The notes under the pieces: model-generated | Databases searched by the model: none | What the model was told of the DNA's origin: nothing | The model's input: the letters and a program-made list of their open reading frames with translations, nothing else | In this document: positions 1 to 8,012 of the stretch, one piece after another | Position numbering within the stretch: the stretch's first letter is position 1 | Layout: each line of letters starts with the position of its first letter | Translations under genes and position numbers: made by a program | Source: an uncultured Senegalimassilia sp. | GTDB lineage: Bacteria; Actinomycetota; Coriobacteriia; Coriobacteriales; Eggerthellaceae | DNA length: 18,527 nucleotides | Direction of reading: 5' to 3' | Assembly: GCA_937925385.1 (NCBI GenBank) | Contig: CALEWN010000273.1 | Span: 1-18,527, forward strand

Positions 1-1
1 C

Positions 2-640
2 GACTTCGGCGCGAACTATAACCTCACCACCAACGACATGACGCATCGCGGGTTCCACGCCGACCGCATCCCGTTCGGCCTGTACGCGTACCTGTTCCAG
101 CCCCCCGCGCTGGGCAGCCAGTTCCCGTTCATGCACCAGACCTACATGGACCCGGCATATCAGGGCGTCACCATCTACGAGCCCATGTTCGGCGGCTACT
201 TCTTCCTGTACCCGATGACGCTCGTGCTGCTGGCGCTGCCGCGCGTCCGCCACGGCCTGAAGGCGAAGGGCCTTATGCCGCTGTGGATTTGCGCGGTTTG
301 CGTGGCGGTGGTGCTGTGCATCTTCGACTTGCAGGGCGCCGGCATCCTTATGCGCTACATTTGTGACTTCGGGCTGTACTTCGCCCTTGCGGCGGCGCTG
401 TCGTTTTTGGAACTTTTGCAGGTGCGCTCGAGCGAGCCGTTGTCGAAGGGCTGGACCACGCAGCTGGGCGCCCATGCGCAGGTGCCCGTGCAGCAGGCGG
501 GCGCGCATGCGGTGGCGTCGGCCGCCGTGGCGGGGCAGACGGTGTCGGTGTATCGCATCGCGCTGTATTTCATGTTCGGGTCGCTCGTGCTGATGATCGG
601 CGCGAACGTGCTGCTGTGGAACGCGTTCGGGATTTACTAG
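2..640 (+). CDS. C-terminal fragment of a polytopic membrane protein (5' end outside the window)
   Basis: The frame is open from the first bases of the window, so the gene is cut at its 5' end. About 212 residues are visible before the TAG. Internal ATGs such as the one at 38 are not convincing starts because the reading frame continues upstream. The visible part begins with a loop containing the motif YNLTTNDM and an aromatic, Pro-rich stretch. Four hydrophobic segments follow, at roughly fragment residues 63-80, 88-108, 114-138 and 180-205. An Ala/Gln-rich hydrophilic loop separates the last two. The motif and layout recall large multi-spanning membrane proteins of the GT-C glycosyltransferase type in Gram-positive bacteria, but that assignment is from memory and weak. 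No catalytic residue can be judged from this fragment. Confidence 0.8.
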   Translation, partial: DFGANYNLTTNDMTHRGFHADRIPFGLYAYLFQPPALGSQFPFMHQTYMDPAYQGVTIYEPMFGGYFFLYPMTLVLLALPRVRHGLKAKGLMPLWICAVCVAVVLCIFDLQGAGILMRYICDFGLYFALAAALSFLELLQVRSSEPLSKGWTTQLGAHAQVPVQQAGAHAVASAAVAGQTVSVYRIALYFMFGSLVLMIGANVLLWNAFGIY

Positions 641-770
641 GGCCCGTGGTGCTGCGCGGTGCCTGTACCCGGCGTGGCGCTTGGGTCGCGCTGCTGAGCG
701 GCGAAGGCGGGCGGCTGCGATTTGCCCGACGGTGTCTGGGCGCCGTCGCGGCCGATTGGGAAACCCCTAG

Positions 771-796
771 ACTCAGCCGTACCTGTCCGGCTGAGT
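771..796 (+). terminator. Perfect 9-bp hairpin downstream of the membrane protein gene
   Basis: ACTCAGCCG (771-779) is followed by an 8-nt loop and its exact complement CGGCTGAGT (788-796). It lies 131 nt after the stop of the membrane protein gene. No T tract follows, so it is at best a weak terminator or an mRNA 3'-end stabiliser. Confidence 0.35.
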
Positions 797-840
797 TCAA
801 TGACGAAATCGAAGTGTTCGGATGAACTTGCAAATCAAGC

Positions 841-876
841 CAGCAGCCCCCGGAATCGGCTGCTGAAAAAATTTTT
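841..876 (+). terminator. Hairpin followed by A6T5, possible intrinsic terminator
   Basis: CAGCAGCC (841-848) pairs with GGCTGCTG (858-865) across a 9-nt loop. Six A and then five T follow. It lies between the membrane protein gene and the tRNA promoter, where read-through would need to be stopped. The A run between stem and T run is unusual for a classical terminator. Apart from the two hairpins and the tRNA promoter I see no gene between 641 and 954. Confidence 0.45.
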
Positions 877-887
877 GAAAAAGGGGG

Positions 888-915
888 TTGCGCCGAAAAT
901 TGAAATGTCTATAAT
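888..915 (+). promoter_or_regulatory. Promoter of the tRNA-Asn gene
   Basis: TTGCGC (888-893) and a perfect TATAAT (910-915) are separated by 16 nt, and the -10 ends 39 nt before the first base of the mature tRNA. Spacing and position fit a housekeeping sigma-70-type promoter for a stable RNA. The -35 matches TTGACA in its first three bases only. Confidence 0.65.
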
Positions 916-954
916 ACTTTCTTGCGCCAAGGAAACGAAGCGCACCGAAGAAAT

Positions 955-1029
955 TCCTCGGTAGCTCAACGGCAGAGCATCCGGCTGTTAACCGGAGGGT
1001 TGTAGGTTCGAATCCTACCCGGGGAGCCA
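955..1029 (+). tRNA. tRNA-Asn (anticodon GUU)
   Basis: The full cloverleaf can be drawn. The acceptor stem is 955-961 with 1019-1025 and includes one T-G wobble. The D arm is 964-978. The anticodon stem is 980-984 with 992-996, and its 7-nt loop carries GTT at 987-989. The T arm is 1002-1018 with loop TTCGAAT. The discriminator is G1026 and the CCA is encoded at 1027-1029. Length is 75 nt. GUU reads AAC and AAU, so it charges asparagine. Confidence 0.97.
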
Positions 1030-1038
1030 TGAAGCTCC

Positions 1039-1073
1039 AAGAACCGCCAGCGCAAGTTGGCGGTTCTTTTTTT
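1039..1073 (+). terminator. Intrinsic terminator of the tRNA gene
   Basis: AGAACCGCCA (1040-1049) and TGGCGGTTCT (1058-1067) form a perfect 10-bp stem with an 8-nt loop, and a run of seven T follows immediately (1067-1073). It starts 10 nt after the tRNA CCA. It is the clearest Rho-independent terminator in the window. Confidence 0.92.
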
Positions 1074-1163
1074 ATCTCGCACGGATTCCCTCCTTCGTCG
1101 AGGGTATCTGTTTTTGCGTTCATTTCTCGGTGTCGGCTGTCCGCTCCCTTCGCGTAGGTTCGT

Positions 1164-1175
1164 TTTAGCGCTAAA
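1164..1175. repeat. 12-bp perfect palindrome overlapping the ABC-F ribosome-binding site
   Basis: TTTAGCGCTAAA is a perfect dyad whose 3' end forms the first bases of the AAAGGAG Shine-Dalgarno site (1173-1179) of the ABC-F gene. It could be a protein-binding site or simply a chance palindrome. Confidence 0.4.
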
Positions 1176-1189
1176 GGAGTTGTCGCATC

Positions 1190-3265
1190 ATGATCATGCA
1201 GGTTGAGCATCTGTCGAAGTCGTTCGGCGGGCGCACGCTGTTCTCCGACGTCACGTTCAAGTTGGAGGAATACGACCGCCTGGCGCTCGTAGGTCCCAAC
1301 GGCGCCGGCAAAACCACCATGCTCAACATCATCAGCGGCCGCGAGGACGCCGACGAGGGTCGTATCCTGTTCGCAAGGGGCGCCCGCGTGGGCTACCTGG
1401 AGCAGGAAGCCATCGAGATGCCCGATCGTCCCATCTTCGAGGAGGTCATGTCCTCGCAGGTGGAGATCTTGGAAGCCGAACAGCGCTTGCGCGAGCTGGA
1501 GGAGTCGCTGGGCGACAATCCCACCGAGCGCCAGCTTGTCGCAGCCGGCCGCGCGCGCGACGCCTACGAGATGCTGGGCGGTTATACCATCGAGGCCAAG
1601 GTCCGCGGCGTGCTGTTCGGCCTGGGCTTCAAGGAAGGCGACATCAAGCAGGCCACCACGAACTTCTCCGGCGGTTGGCAGATGCGTATCGCGCTGGCCA
1701 AGCTGCTGGTCCGCAATCCCGAGGTGCTCATGCTCGACGAGCCCACAAACCACCTAGATCTTGAGTCGGTGAAGTGGCTCGAGGGCTTTTTGCGCGGCTA
1801 CGAGGGCACCGTCATCGTGGTCAGCCACGACCGCGAGTTCATGGACAACATGGTCGACCGCGTGGCCGAGGTGGCCAACGGCCGCGTCAACCTGTACAAG
1901 GGCAACTATTCCGCATACCTCAAGGCACGCGAGGAGCGCATCGAGCGTCTGCGCCAGCAGCGCACCAAGCAGCTTGAGGAGATGAAGCACCTGGAGGACT
2001 TCGTCGAGCGCTTCCGCTACAAGGCCACAAAGGCCCGCCAAGCCCAGGAGCGCGCGCAGCGCCTGGAACGCCTGAAAGAGGAGCTCATCGAGATCCCCGA
2101 GGAGAAGAAGCCCATCCACTTCAACTTCGTGCAGCCGCCGCGCACCGGCGACGAGGTGGTGCGCTGCCGCGGCCTGGTGAAGGCCTTCGGCGACAAGCGC
2201 GTCTACGACAACTTCGACTTCACCATGTACCGCGGCGACAAGGTGGCGCTTGTGGGCCCCAACGGCGCGGGCAAATCCACGCTTATGAAGATGATCGCGG
2301 GCGTCATGAAACCCGACGCCGGCACCATTGACTACGGCGTGCACGTGGCGCTGACGTACTACGCGCAGCACCAGCTGGAGGAGCTGCACGCGGGCAACAC
2401 CGTGTTCGAGGAGCTCGACCACGTGGCGCCGGGCTGGAACATCAGCCAGGTGCGCAGCCTGCTCGGCGCCTTCCTGTTCGAGGGCGACGCCGTCGAGAAG
2501 AAGGTCAGCGTGCTCTCCGGCGGCGAGAAGGGCCGCTTGGCGCTGGCGAAGATGCTCGTGGCGCCCAAGCCGCTGCTGTGCCTCGACGAGCCCACCAACC
2601 ACCTGGACATTGCCAGCGCCGACGTGCTTGAGCAGGCGCTCAACCGCTTCGACGGCACCATCCTGCTCATCACGCACGACCGTCACCTCATCCGCAGCAT
2701 CGCGAACCGCATCGTGGAGGTGAAGCCCGGCAAGGTCACCGTCTACGACGGCGACTACGATTACTACCTGTTCAAGTCCGGCCAGCTCGACGGGCCCGAG
2801 CCCACCGATGAGTCGCTCGTCGACGAGCTGATGGAGCGCAAACCTGCCGGAAAGGGCGGGTCGGGGAAGGGGAAGGCGTCGAAGAGCGCCTCTTCCGCGC
2901 CCGCTTCGCCTGCGCCGGCCGCCTCGGGAGAGCTGACGGCAAAGCGCGGCAGCTCGCCGAAGACCAAGGAGCAGAAGCGCCGCGAGGCTGAGGCGCGCAA
3001 CCGCGCCTACGCCGCGCTGAAGAACCACCGCAAGCGCATCGCCGAGCTCGACAAGCAGATGGAACGCGACAACGCCCGCATGGAGGTGCTGCTGGCGAAG
3101 ATGGCCGACCCTGACTTCTATATCAACGAGGATGCGTCCTCGGACGCCGTGGCCGAACACTCCAAGCTCAAGCAGCGTATCGCCGCTGCCGAGGAGGAGT
3201 GGTTCATACTCAACGAAGAGCTCGAAGAGGAGATGGCCAAGCAGGCCGAGGCCATGGGCGTGTAG
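1190..3265 (+). CDS. ABC-F family ATPase (YdiF/Uup-like, ribosome-associated)
   Basis: A 691-aa soluble protein with two tandem ABC ATPase domains and no membrane segment, which defines the ABC-F family. Members bind the ribosomal E site and act on stalled or idle ribosomes; some give resistance to ribosome-targeting drugs. Domain 1 has Walker [10 protein letters not shown] at 35-43, signature SGGWQ at 160-164 and Walker B Asp183-Glu184. Domain 2 has GPNGAGKST at 356-364, SGGEK at 443-447 and Asp466-Glu467. Both domains carry DEPTNHLD. The charged helical linker between them (about 240-320) is the family's tRNA-contacting region. After residue 545 comes a Lys/Ser/Ala-rich linker and then a coiled coil (about 590-691) like the Uup/YdiF C-terminal domain. 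The ATG at 1190 is preceded by AAAGGAG ten nt upstream; an ATG two codons later is less well placed. Substrate and subfamily cannot be fixed by eye. Confidence 0.93.
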   Translation: MIMQVEHLSKSFGGRTLFSDVTFKLEEYDRLALVGPNGAGKTTMLNIISGREDADEGRILFARGARVGYLEQEAIEMPDRPIFEEVMSSQVEILEAEQRLRELEESLGDNPTERQLVAAGRARDAYEMLGGYTIEAKVRGVLFGLGFKEGDIKQATTNFSGGWQMRIALAKLLVRNPEVLMLDEPTNHLDLESVKWLEGFLRGYEGTVIVVSHDREFMDNMVDRVAEVANGRVNLYKGNYSAYLKAREERIERLRQQRTKQLEEMKHLEDFVERFRYKATKARQAQERAQRLERLKEELIEIPEEKKPIHFNFVQPPRTGDEVVRCRGLVKAFGDKRVYDNFDFTMYRGDKVALVGPNGAGKSTLMKMIAGVMKPDAGTIDYGVHVALTYYAQHQLEELHAGNTVFEELDHVAPGWNISQVRSLLGAFLFEGDAVEKKVSVLSGGEKGRLALAKMLVAPKPLLCLDEPTNHLDIASADVLEQALNRFDGTILLITHDRHLIRSIANRIVEVKPGKVTVYDGDYDYYLFKSGQLDGPEPTDESLVDELMERKPAGKGGSGKGKASKSASSAPASPAPAASGELTAKRGSSPKTKEQKRREAEARNRAYAALKNHRKRIAELDKQMERDNARMEVLLAKMADPDFYINEDASSDAVAEHSKLKQRIAAAEEEWFILNEELEEEMAKQAEAMGV

Positions 3266-3275
3266 GGGCGCTGCG

Positions 3276-3299
3276 CCGGGCGTGCGATTGTGCGCCCGG
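3276..3299 (+). terminator. Weak hairpin after the ABC-F gene
   Basis: CCGGGCG (3276-3282) pairs with CGCCCGG (3293-3299) ten nt after the ABC-F stop codon. No T tract follows, so termination here is uncertain and trmL may be partly co-transcribed. Confidence 0.3.
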
Positions 3300-3378
3300 T
3301 GGCGCTCAGGTTGTCAGGGCTCGGTCATGTGAGGTTGCCCGCGCAAAAGTCGGGTTGTTCGAACGAAAGGTTGCAAGG

Positions 3379-3840
3379 ATGCTGAACATCGTGTTGGTGG
3401 AGCCTGAGATTCCCCAGAACACGGGGAATGTGGCGCGCACGTGCGCGTGCATCGGCGCGCGGTTGCATCTGGTGGAGCCCATGGGTTTCGCCGTCACGCA
3501 GCGCAACCTTGCGCGCGCGGGGTGCGACTATTGGGACGATGTCGACATCGTGCGCTGGTCGTGCGCCGACGAGTTCTTCGAGGCCCATGCCGCCGACGAG
3601 CTGCACCTGTTCACGGGGCATGTGCAGCGCAGCTTCGCCGACGTTTCGTACGGTCCGGATGCCTGGCTGGTGTTCGGGCGCGAAAGCCGCGGGCTCGACG
3701 AGGCCGTTATGCAGCGCTTCGAGTCCGCTTGCGTGCGCATCCCCATGCGCGACGGGATGCGCAGCTTAAACTTAAGCAACTCGGTTGCAATAGCCGCATA
3801 CGAGGCCCTGCGCCAGCAAAACTGGCCTGGTTTGGCATAA
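3379..3840 (+). CDS. trmL: tRNA (cytidine/uridine(34)-2'-O)-methyltransferase TrmL
   Basis: A 153-aa SPOUT-class methyltransferase, the usual size for TrmL (about 155 aa). It would methylate the ribose of the wobble base in certain tRNA-Leu species using S-adenosylmethionine. Family hallmarks are visible: the N-terminal motif EPEIPQNTGNVAR, the middle GRESRGLDE loop, and the C-terminal RSLNLSNSVAIAAYEALRQ, which forms the trefoil-knot SAM site. The frame is open back to 3199, but those upstream residues overlap the ABC-F gene and look unlike the family. The ATG at 3379, with AAAGG eight nt upstream, gives the normal N terminus. It lies 113 nt after the ABC-F gene and 39 nt before the next gene, so it may lead the following operon. 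Confidence 0.95.
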   Translation: MLNIVLVEPEIPQNTGNVARTCACIGARLHLVEPMGFAVTQRNLARAGCDYWDDVDIVRWSCADEFFEAHAADELHLFTGHVQRSFADVSYGPDAWLVFGRESRGLDEAVMQRFESACVRIPMRDGMRSLNLSNSVAIAAYEALRQQNWPGLA

Positions 3841-3879
3841 CGGCGCCTTTTGAGACGAGAAGGGAAAGGAGGGAAGGCG

Positions 3880-5091
3880 ATGACGGAGCAAAACGCGCAC
3901 GATGATGAGCGCAACACGGCGGATTTGGTCGCCGGTGAAGCGGCGCGCCCTCAGGCGCCTGCCGATCAGCTGACGCCCGCAGGCAGCGCCGTCAGTCCTT
4001 CCCCTAGTCCTACGCCCACGTTCGCCGCCACCGACCGCCCTGCGCGCCGCGCGCGCAGGCTGCGGTGGAAGCCCGGCATCACCCGTCCCATGATGGCGCT
4101 TTCGGCCGCGTCGTTCGCCCTGATGATTGCGGGCGTCGGCGGTTACGTGTCCGCGATTCCCGCCGTGGTGTCCGACAAGCCCAGCGCGGTGGTCATCCCG
4201 CTGGAATCGGCTTTGTGGCTTGACGGCCAGATGCGCGAGGTTCAGGCGGGTCCCGTGGACTCGACGCGCGCGGTGGGCCCGGTGACGATCGAGGCCTCCA
4301 GGGTCAATGCCGCCGCGCCCGATGCTGCGTCGGCCTTGGGCCTTGGCTCGAGCTCCGGCGCGTTGGGCGTTGCGTCGCTGACCGGGGCAACGGCGGTTTC
4401 CTCGGTGGATTCGTCGTTCACTCGTGCCCAGCAGATCGCCGGTGGCGATTCGACGGCCTCGGGCTCGGCTTCGACGTCGGCTTCTACGTCTTCGGGCGGC
4501 AGCGGGTCCGCGTCCGGCTCCGGCTCGGGCAGCTCCGGCGGCGCAAGCGATGCGTCCGGCGGTACCGGCGGATCGGGCGCGGGTTCGGGTTCGGAAAACG
4601 CCGGGGGCTCCGGCACTGGCTCCGCTCCCACGCCCGTCCCGCCCACGGCCGAGCAGGAGGCGGCGGCATATGCCGTGCTGGTGGACCATCAGGCGCGTGT
4701 GAACGCCTATGTTGTGCGCTTGAACAACGCCGTGGCCGCGTTCAACAACGACTGCATGAGCACGTCGCGCCCTCTTCGCCAAAGCGATTACAACGAGTGC
4801 GCCGCCATAGACAGCCAAACGCTCACCGACTTCCTGCTGCTGCGCAACTCGAGCGCGTTCGCCGATGGTTCGCGTTGGCTGGAGCAGAAGAGCAACCTTC
4901 AGCGTGCCTACATCGCGTTGGACCAATACCTGACTGTCATTTACGACGCATGGGGGTTGAACATGGAATACGATAACCCGGCGGAAGGGGTTGATCGTTG
5001 GATGGAACCTGTTCGCGCTGATCAGGACGCTTCCGGCAACAGCATTGCGGCGGCGCACTTGAACGAGACGTTAGCGAGCATCAGGTTATGA
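3880..5091 (+). CDS. Single-pass membrane protein with Gly/Ser tether and outer helical domain, unknown function
   Basis: A 403-aa protein not recognised as any named family. The cytoplasmic N terminus (1-69) is Pro/Ala-rich and ends in a basic cluster (PARRARRLRWK). One hydrophobic segment (about 70-95) follows, so the positive-inside rule puts the rest outside. Residues 96-187 are moderately ordered. Residues 188-248 are almost pure Gly, Ser, Ala and Thr, a flexible tether. A predicted helical domain fills 257-360 and has two cysteines (292 and 307) that could form a disulfide. The ATG at 3880 is preceded by AAAGGAGG with 7-nt spacing; an in-frame codon at 3850 is a poorer start. Its TGA overlaps the ATG of the kinase gene (ATGA), implying translational coupling. 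A sensor or substrate role in that kinase module is inference. Confidence 0.85.
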   Translation: MTEQNAHDDERNTADLVAGEAARPQAPADQLTPAGSAVSPSPSPTPTFAATDRPARRARRLRWKPGITRPMMALSAASFALMIAGVGGYVSAIPAVVSDKPSAVVIPLESALWLDGQMREVQAGPVDSTRAVGPVTIEASRVNAAAPDAASALGLGSSSGALGVASLTGATAVSSVDSSFTRAQQIAGGDSTASGSASTSASTSSGGSGSASGSGSGSSGGASDASGGTGGSGAGSGSENAGGSGTGSAPTPVPPTAEQEAAAYAVLVDHQARVNAYVVRLNNAVAAFNNDCMSTSRPLRQSDYNECAAIDSQTLTDFLLLRNSSAFADGSRWLEQKSNLQRAYIALDQYLTVIYDAWGLNMEYDNPAEGVDRWMEPVRADQDASGNSIAAAHLNETLASIRL

Positions 5092-7019
5092 GCGGGCTGG
5101 TTGATAAGGGCGCCGCGCTCGCCTCGTCGGGCGCCGTTCAGGGCATGCGCCTGGTGCGCGTGGCCGATTTCAGCGCGCCGCTTTCGCTTTCCGATGCCGA
5201 TCGGCCGTCCTACGTGCGCCGTTTCGTCACGTTGTTCGTGTCGCAGGGGCAGGGGCATCGCGGCGGGACGGGCCGCGTGGAGCATGCACGCAACGCGCAG
5301 GGCGAGCATCTGGCGCTCAAGCTGCTTTCGCTTCCGCATCGTCGTGATGGCGAAACCGAGGAGGATCATGCGCGCCGCGTGCGCGCCTCGCGTGCCGCGT
5401 TCGAACGCGAATACGAATGCCATATCCTGCTGTCGGGGCTGAAGGGCTTTCCCCGTCTATATGGCCGAGGCACCGTCGACGGGGTGCCGTGCATCGTTAT
5501 GGAATGGGTTGAGGGCATCACCTTGGACCGCGTGCGGCGGCAGCTTGCCGTCGACGGTTACGGCCGCGTGAGCCCGCTGGTGGCGGCGCGCCTGGGCCGC
5601 GACCTGTTCGACCTGGTGGCGCGCATGGGGTATGTGGAAGGCGGGTTCGTGCACCGCGACATCAGCCCACGCAACGTCATGGTGCGCACGTCGCGGCTGT
5701 CCTTGGAGCAGCAGGTGGACGAGGGCGTGTTCGACCTGTACCTTATCGACTTCGGCTCATCGGCCGAGTCGGAGCCGCGTTCCACATCGTTTACCAGCGA
5801 GAATGCGGTGTTCCGCGGTGCTACGGCCGATTTCGCGCCGCCCGAGATGCTCAGCGACGACATCCCGGGCCTGGCCGAGCTGCGCAAATCCCCGGCGATC
5901 GACGTGTACGCCGCGGCAAGCGTGGTGTACCAGTTGGCGTGCGGGCGGGCCCCTTACGATTTGCATGCGGTTGGGGAAGATGGGGCGCCTGTTTCGCCGT
6001 ATCGTGCGAAGATGGCCGCTCCCGCGCCGACGGCGGTGATGGCGCACGCTCGGGCCGACGGGCTGCTTGAGGCTCTTGCCTGCGAACCCGAGGTGGCGGT
6101 TGCGGTGCAGCATGCGCAGGATAAGCTGTCCGCGCCGATGGGCGTGTCGGAAGCGGCCGAGGCGCTGTCCTTCGTGGATGAGCAGCTCGGTATCGTGTTG
6201 GGCGATTGCCTGGCTCGCGGGCAATCCGATCGCCCCGATGCCGCGGCGGTTCGTGATGCGCTGTCGTCGTTCTCTATCCACTACGCCGACAACGTGGAAC
6301 GGTCGTTTTGCGGCCGTCCGCTGGTGCCGTGCGTGCCTGGCGGGTTCGCCGCATCGGCGCTTGATGTGGCCGATTCCACGCTGGCCCATGTGCGTATGGC
6401 GTGCAAGGGCGTTGCGGCGGCGGCGTTGGCGGGGGTTGCGGTTTCGGCAGCCGTGCTTGCCAACGGGGCGCAAGCGTCGCTTGATGCGGCGGGTTTTGCC
6501 TGGTCAGGCGGCGTTCCCGGGGTCGTGGTGGCTGTTGCGGCGCTGTTCCCCGCGCTGGTGGGGTTGTCGCTGCGCTTCGGCGGCTCGCGCACCACGGCGG
6601 GCTTTTTGCGTGGTACGGCGGGCCTTGCGGTCACGTTCGCCGCGCTGTGGCAGGTGCTTGCCGACATGCGTTTCGAGGTGGCGGCCCAGCAGCACTTGCT
6701 TTCCATGGCCTTGGTGGCCGCGGCGGCTGCAGGCTGGTGCCTCATGGCGGCCGATTTCGCGCTGAACGTGGCATTGCCCCAGGTAGTTCGCCGTAAGGCG
6801 CTGCCCTCGGGCGATTGCGACGGGGCCGATGCGCTTCCGGGCGCGGCTGCGGTAGCCCTCGAGGGCGAAGCCGGCAAGGGCGAAACGCAGAAGGTTCGCG
6901 GCGCCGACTCGCAACCTGAGTACGAGGTCGATGACTCCGCAGGCGAGGCTTCGGGCGCAAATGCCCGGTTTGCGGGCAAACGCGATGCGTTGGATGACGA
7001 TATGAGCGAAGGAGCGTGA
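5088..7019 (+). CDS. Membrane-anchored Ser/Thr protein kinase-like protein with atypical catalytic loop
   Basis: A 643-aa protein with an N-terminal Hanks-type kinase fold (about 45-400). Visible landmarks are a Gly-rich loop (GGTGRVEHA, about 59-67), the ATP-binding lysine K78 in LALKLL, a plausible helix-C glutamate (E107 or E109), HRD at 189-191, N196, DFG at 221-223, an APE-like APPE at 250-253, D272 and the late Arg382. The catalytic loop reads HRDISPRN, with Ser193 where Ser/Thr kinases have Lys. Four hydrophobic segments follow at about 436-456, 473-495, 505-526 and 537-560, then an acidic hydrophilic tail. There is no PASTA or other outer sensor domain, unlike PknB. The start overlaps the preceding gene by 4 nt, and the FHA-like gene follows. 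It could be an active kinase or a pseudokinase; the sequence alone does not decide. Confidence 0.88.
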   Translation: MSGLVDKGAALASSGAVQGMRLVRVADFSAPLSLSDADRPSYVRRFVTLFVSQGQGHRGGTGRVEHARNAQGEHLALKLLSLPHRRDGETEEDHARRVRASRAAFEREYECHILLSGLKGFPRLYGRGTVDGVPCIVMEWVEGITLDRVRRQLAVDGYGRVSPLVAARLGRDLFDLVARMGYVEGGFVHRDISPRNVMVRTSRLSLEQQVDEGVFDLYLIDFGSSAESEPRSTSFTSENAVFRGATADFAPPEMLSDDIPGLAELRKSPAIDVYAAASVVYQLACGRAPYDLHAVGEDGAPVSPYRAKMAAPAPTAVMAHARADGLLEALACEPEVAVAVQHAQDKLSAPMGVSEAAEALSFVDEQLGIVLGDCLARGQSDRPDAAAVRDALSSFSIHYADNVERSFCGRPLVPCVPGGFAASALDVADSTLAHVRMACKGVAAAALAGVAVSAAVLANGAQASLDAAGFAWSGGVPGVVVAVAALFPALVGLSLRFGGSRTTAGFLRGTAGLAVTFAALWQVLADMRFEVAAQQHLLSMALVAAAAAGWCLMAADFALNVALPQVVRRKALPSGDCDGADALPGAAAVALEGEAGKGETQKVRGADSQPEYEVDDSAGEASGANARFAGKRDALDDDMSEGA

Positions 7020-7024
7020 GGCTG

Positions 7025-8008
7025 ATGGCGACGGAGTTGACGCCGTGCGGCGCCCTGTTCGAGACCATGAAGCGCTATGGCGGCATCAGCCATAAGGATC
7101 TGGCGCGTCTGGTGCTGTCCGGCCGCCCGCTTGCCGACGGCAAAAGCCCGCTGTCGCGTTGCGACGACCGCACGTGGGTTTCACGCTTCATCGTGCATGC
7201 CCCCGTGGGCTCGCTGCAGGACCGCTACTTTTGCGATTGGGGCGTGGCGGCGCTTCGCGTTTCGGCGCGCCTGCGCTCCCGCGACGGGAAGGGCCTGTCG
7301 GCCGAGGAGGCGTTGTCCCTGGTCACGGACCAGGGTGGTGCGCTTATGGAACAGGCGCTGCGCGAGTGTCACCAGGACCTGGCGCTGTATCGCAACGTGT
7401 TGGAGCGTCTAGCACGCGGCGCGGGCTATAGCGTGGAGGAGCGCGCTGAGCTTGCCATGGTGCTGTTCGTGGCGGCGGGGTGCAGCGCGAACGTGAAACG
7501 CGCGTGCGCCTACGTGCTCGATTATGTGAAGACGGTGCACGGCGGAAGGCTGGAAACCGTCCCCGCTGCCGTTATGGACCAGGGCGAGCAGCCTGGCGAA
7601 GCGTCCGCCGACCCACGCGAGCAGGCGCAGGCGCTGGGCCTTTTGCGCATGGTGGGAGGCCTGGTTTCGGGGGGTTTGCACTGGGTGCAGCCGCTTTCCG
7701 ACGGTGTGGAGATCGGCGCGCTGGCCTTGGGGCCTGACGACATCAACGATGTGGAGCCCGATGTATCGGGCCATCATCTGCGCATCTGGTGCAACGAGGC
7801 GGGCCGATGGTGCGTGCAGGGCTTGGGAAGCTCCAACGGCACCGTGCTGATTAGCGGCGAAGATGGCTCCGAGACGGTGGTGGAGCCGGCACGCGCGGGC
7901 GCTTCCGCATGTGCAGAACCGGTCGAGGTGCACGCCGGCGACGAGTTGGTCTTGGCCGGATCGACCCGGTTCATGCTGATAGAAGGCATGCCGGAAAGCT
8001 GGGAATGA
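7025..8008 (+). CDS. FHA-like domain protein with helical N-terminal region
   Basis: A 327-aa soluble protein. Residues 1-190 are mostly helical and match no family I recognise. The C-terminal part (about 226-320) has the FHA pattern: LALGPDDINDV, VSGHHLRI, W-CVQGLGSSNGT and a final HAGDELVL strand. FHA domains bind phosphothreonine peptides and often partner bacterial Ser/Thr kinases, which fits its position immediately after the kinase gene. By eye, the conserved Arg of the GR motif is Pro237 and the SR motif is Ser248-Gly249, while the NGT turn (271-273) is kept, so phosphopeptide binding may be altered. I place the start at ATG 7025 with AAGGAG ten nt upstream. A GTG at 7016 overlapping the kinase stop is possible but has its Shine-Dalgarno only one nt away. 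Confidence 0.85.
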   Translation: MATELTPCGALFETMKRYGGISHKDLARLVLSGRPLADGKSPLSRCDDRTWVSRFIVHAPVGSLQDRYFCDWGVAALRVSARLRSRDGKGLSAEEALSLVTDQGGALMEQALRECHQDLALYRNVLERLARGAGYSVEERAELAMVLFVAAGCSANVKRACAYVLDYVKTVHGGRLETVPAAVMDQGEQPGEASADPREQAQALGLLRMVGGLVSGGLHWVQPLSDGVEIGALALGPDDINDVEPDVSGHHLRIWCNEAGRWCVQGLGSSNGTVLISGEDGSETVVEPARAGASACAEPVEVHAGDELVLAGSTRFMLIEGMPESWE

Positions 8009-8012
8009 CCCT

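Noticed and set aside
955..1029. tRNA gene as an integration site for a mobile element
   Set aside because: I see no integrase gene and no second copy of the tRNA 3' end in the window.
1754..3160. 468-codon open frame on the - strand opposite the ABC-F gene
   Set aside because: Antisense shadow: the opposite strand encodes a complete ABC-F protein with all motifs, and this product is a low-complexity Leu/Val/His/Ala protein.
3199..3378. N-terminal extension of TrmL from a start at 3199
   Set aside because: It would overlap the ABC-F gene and adds 60 residues foreign to the family; ATG 3379 has a ribosome-binding site and gives the canonical length.
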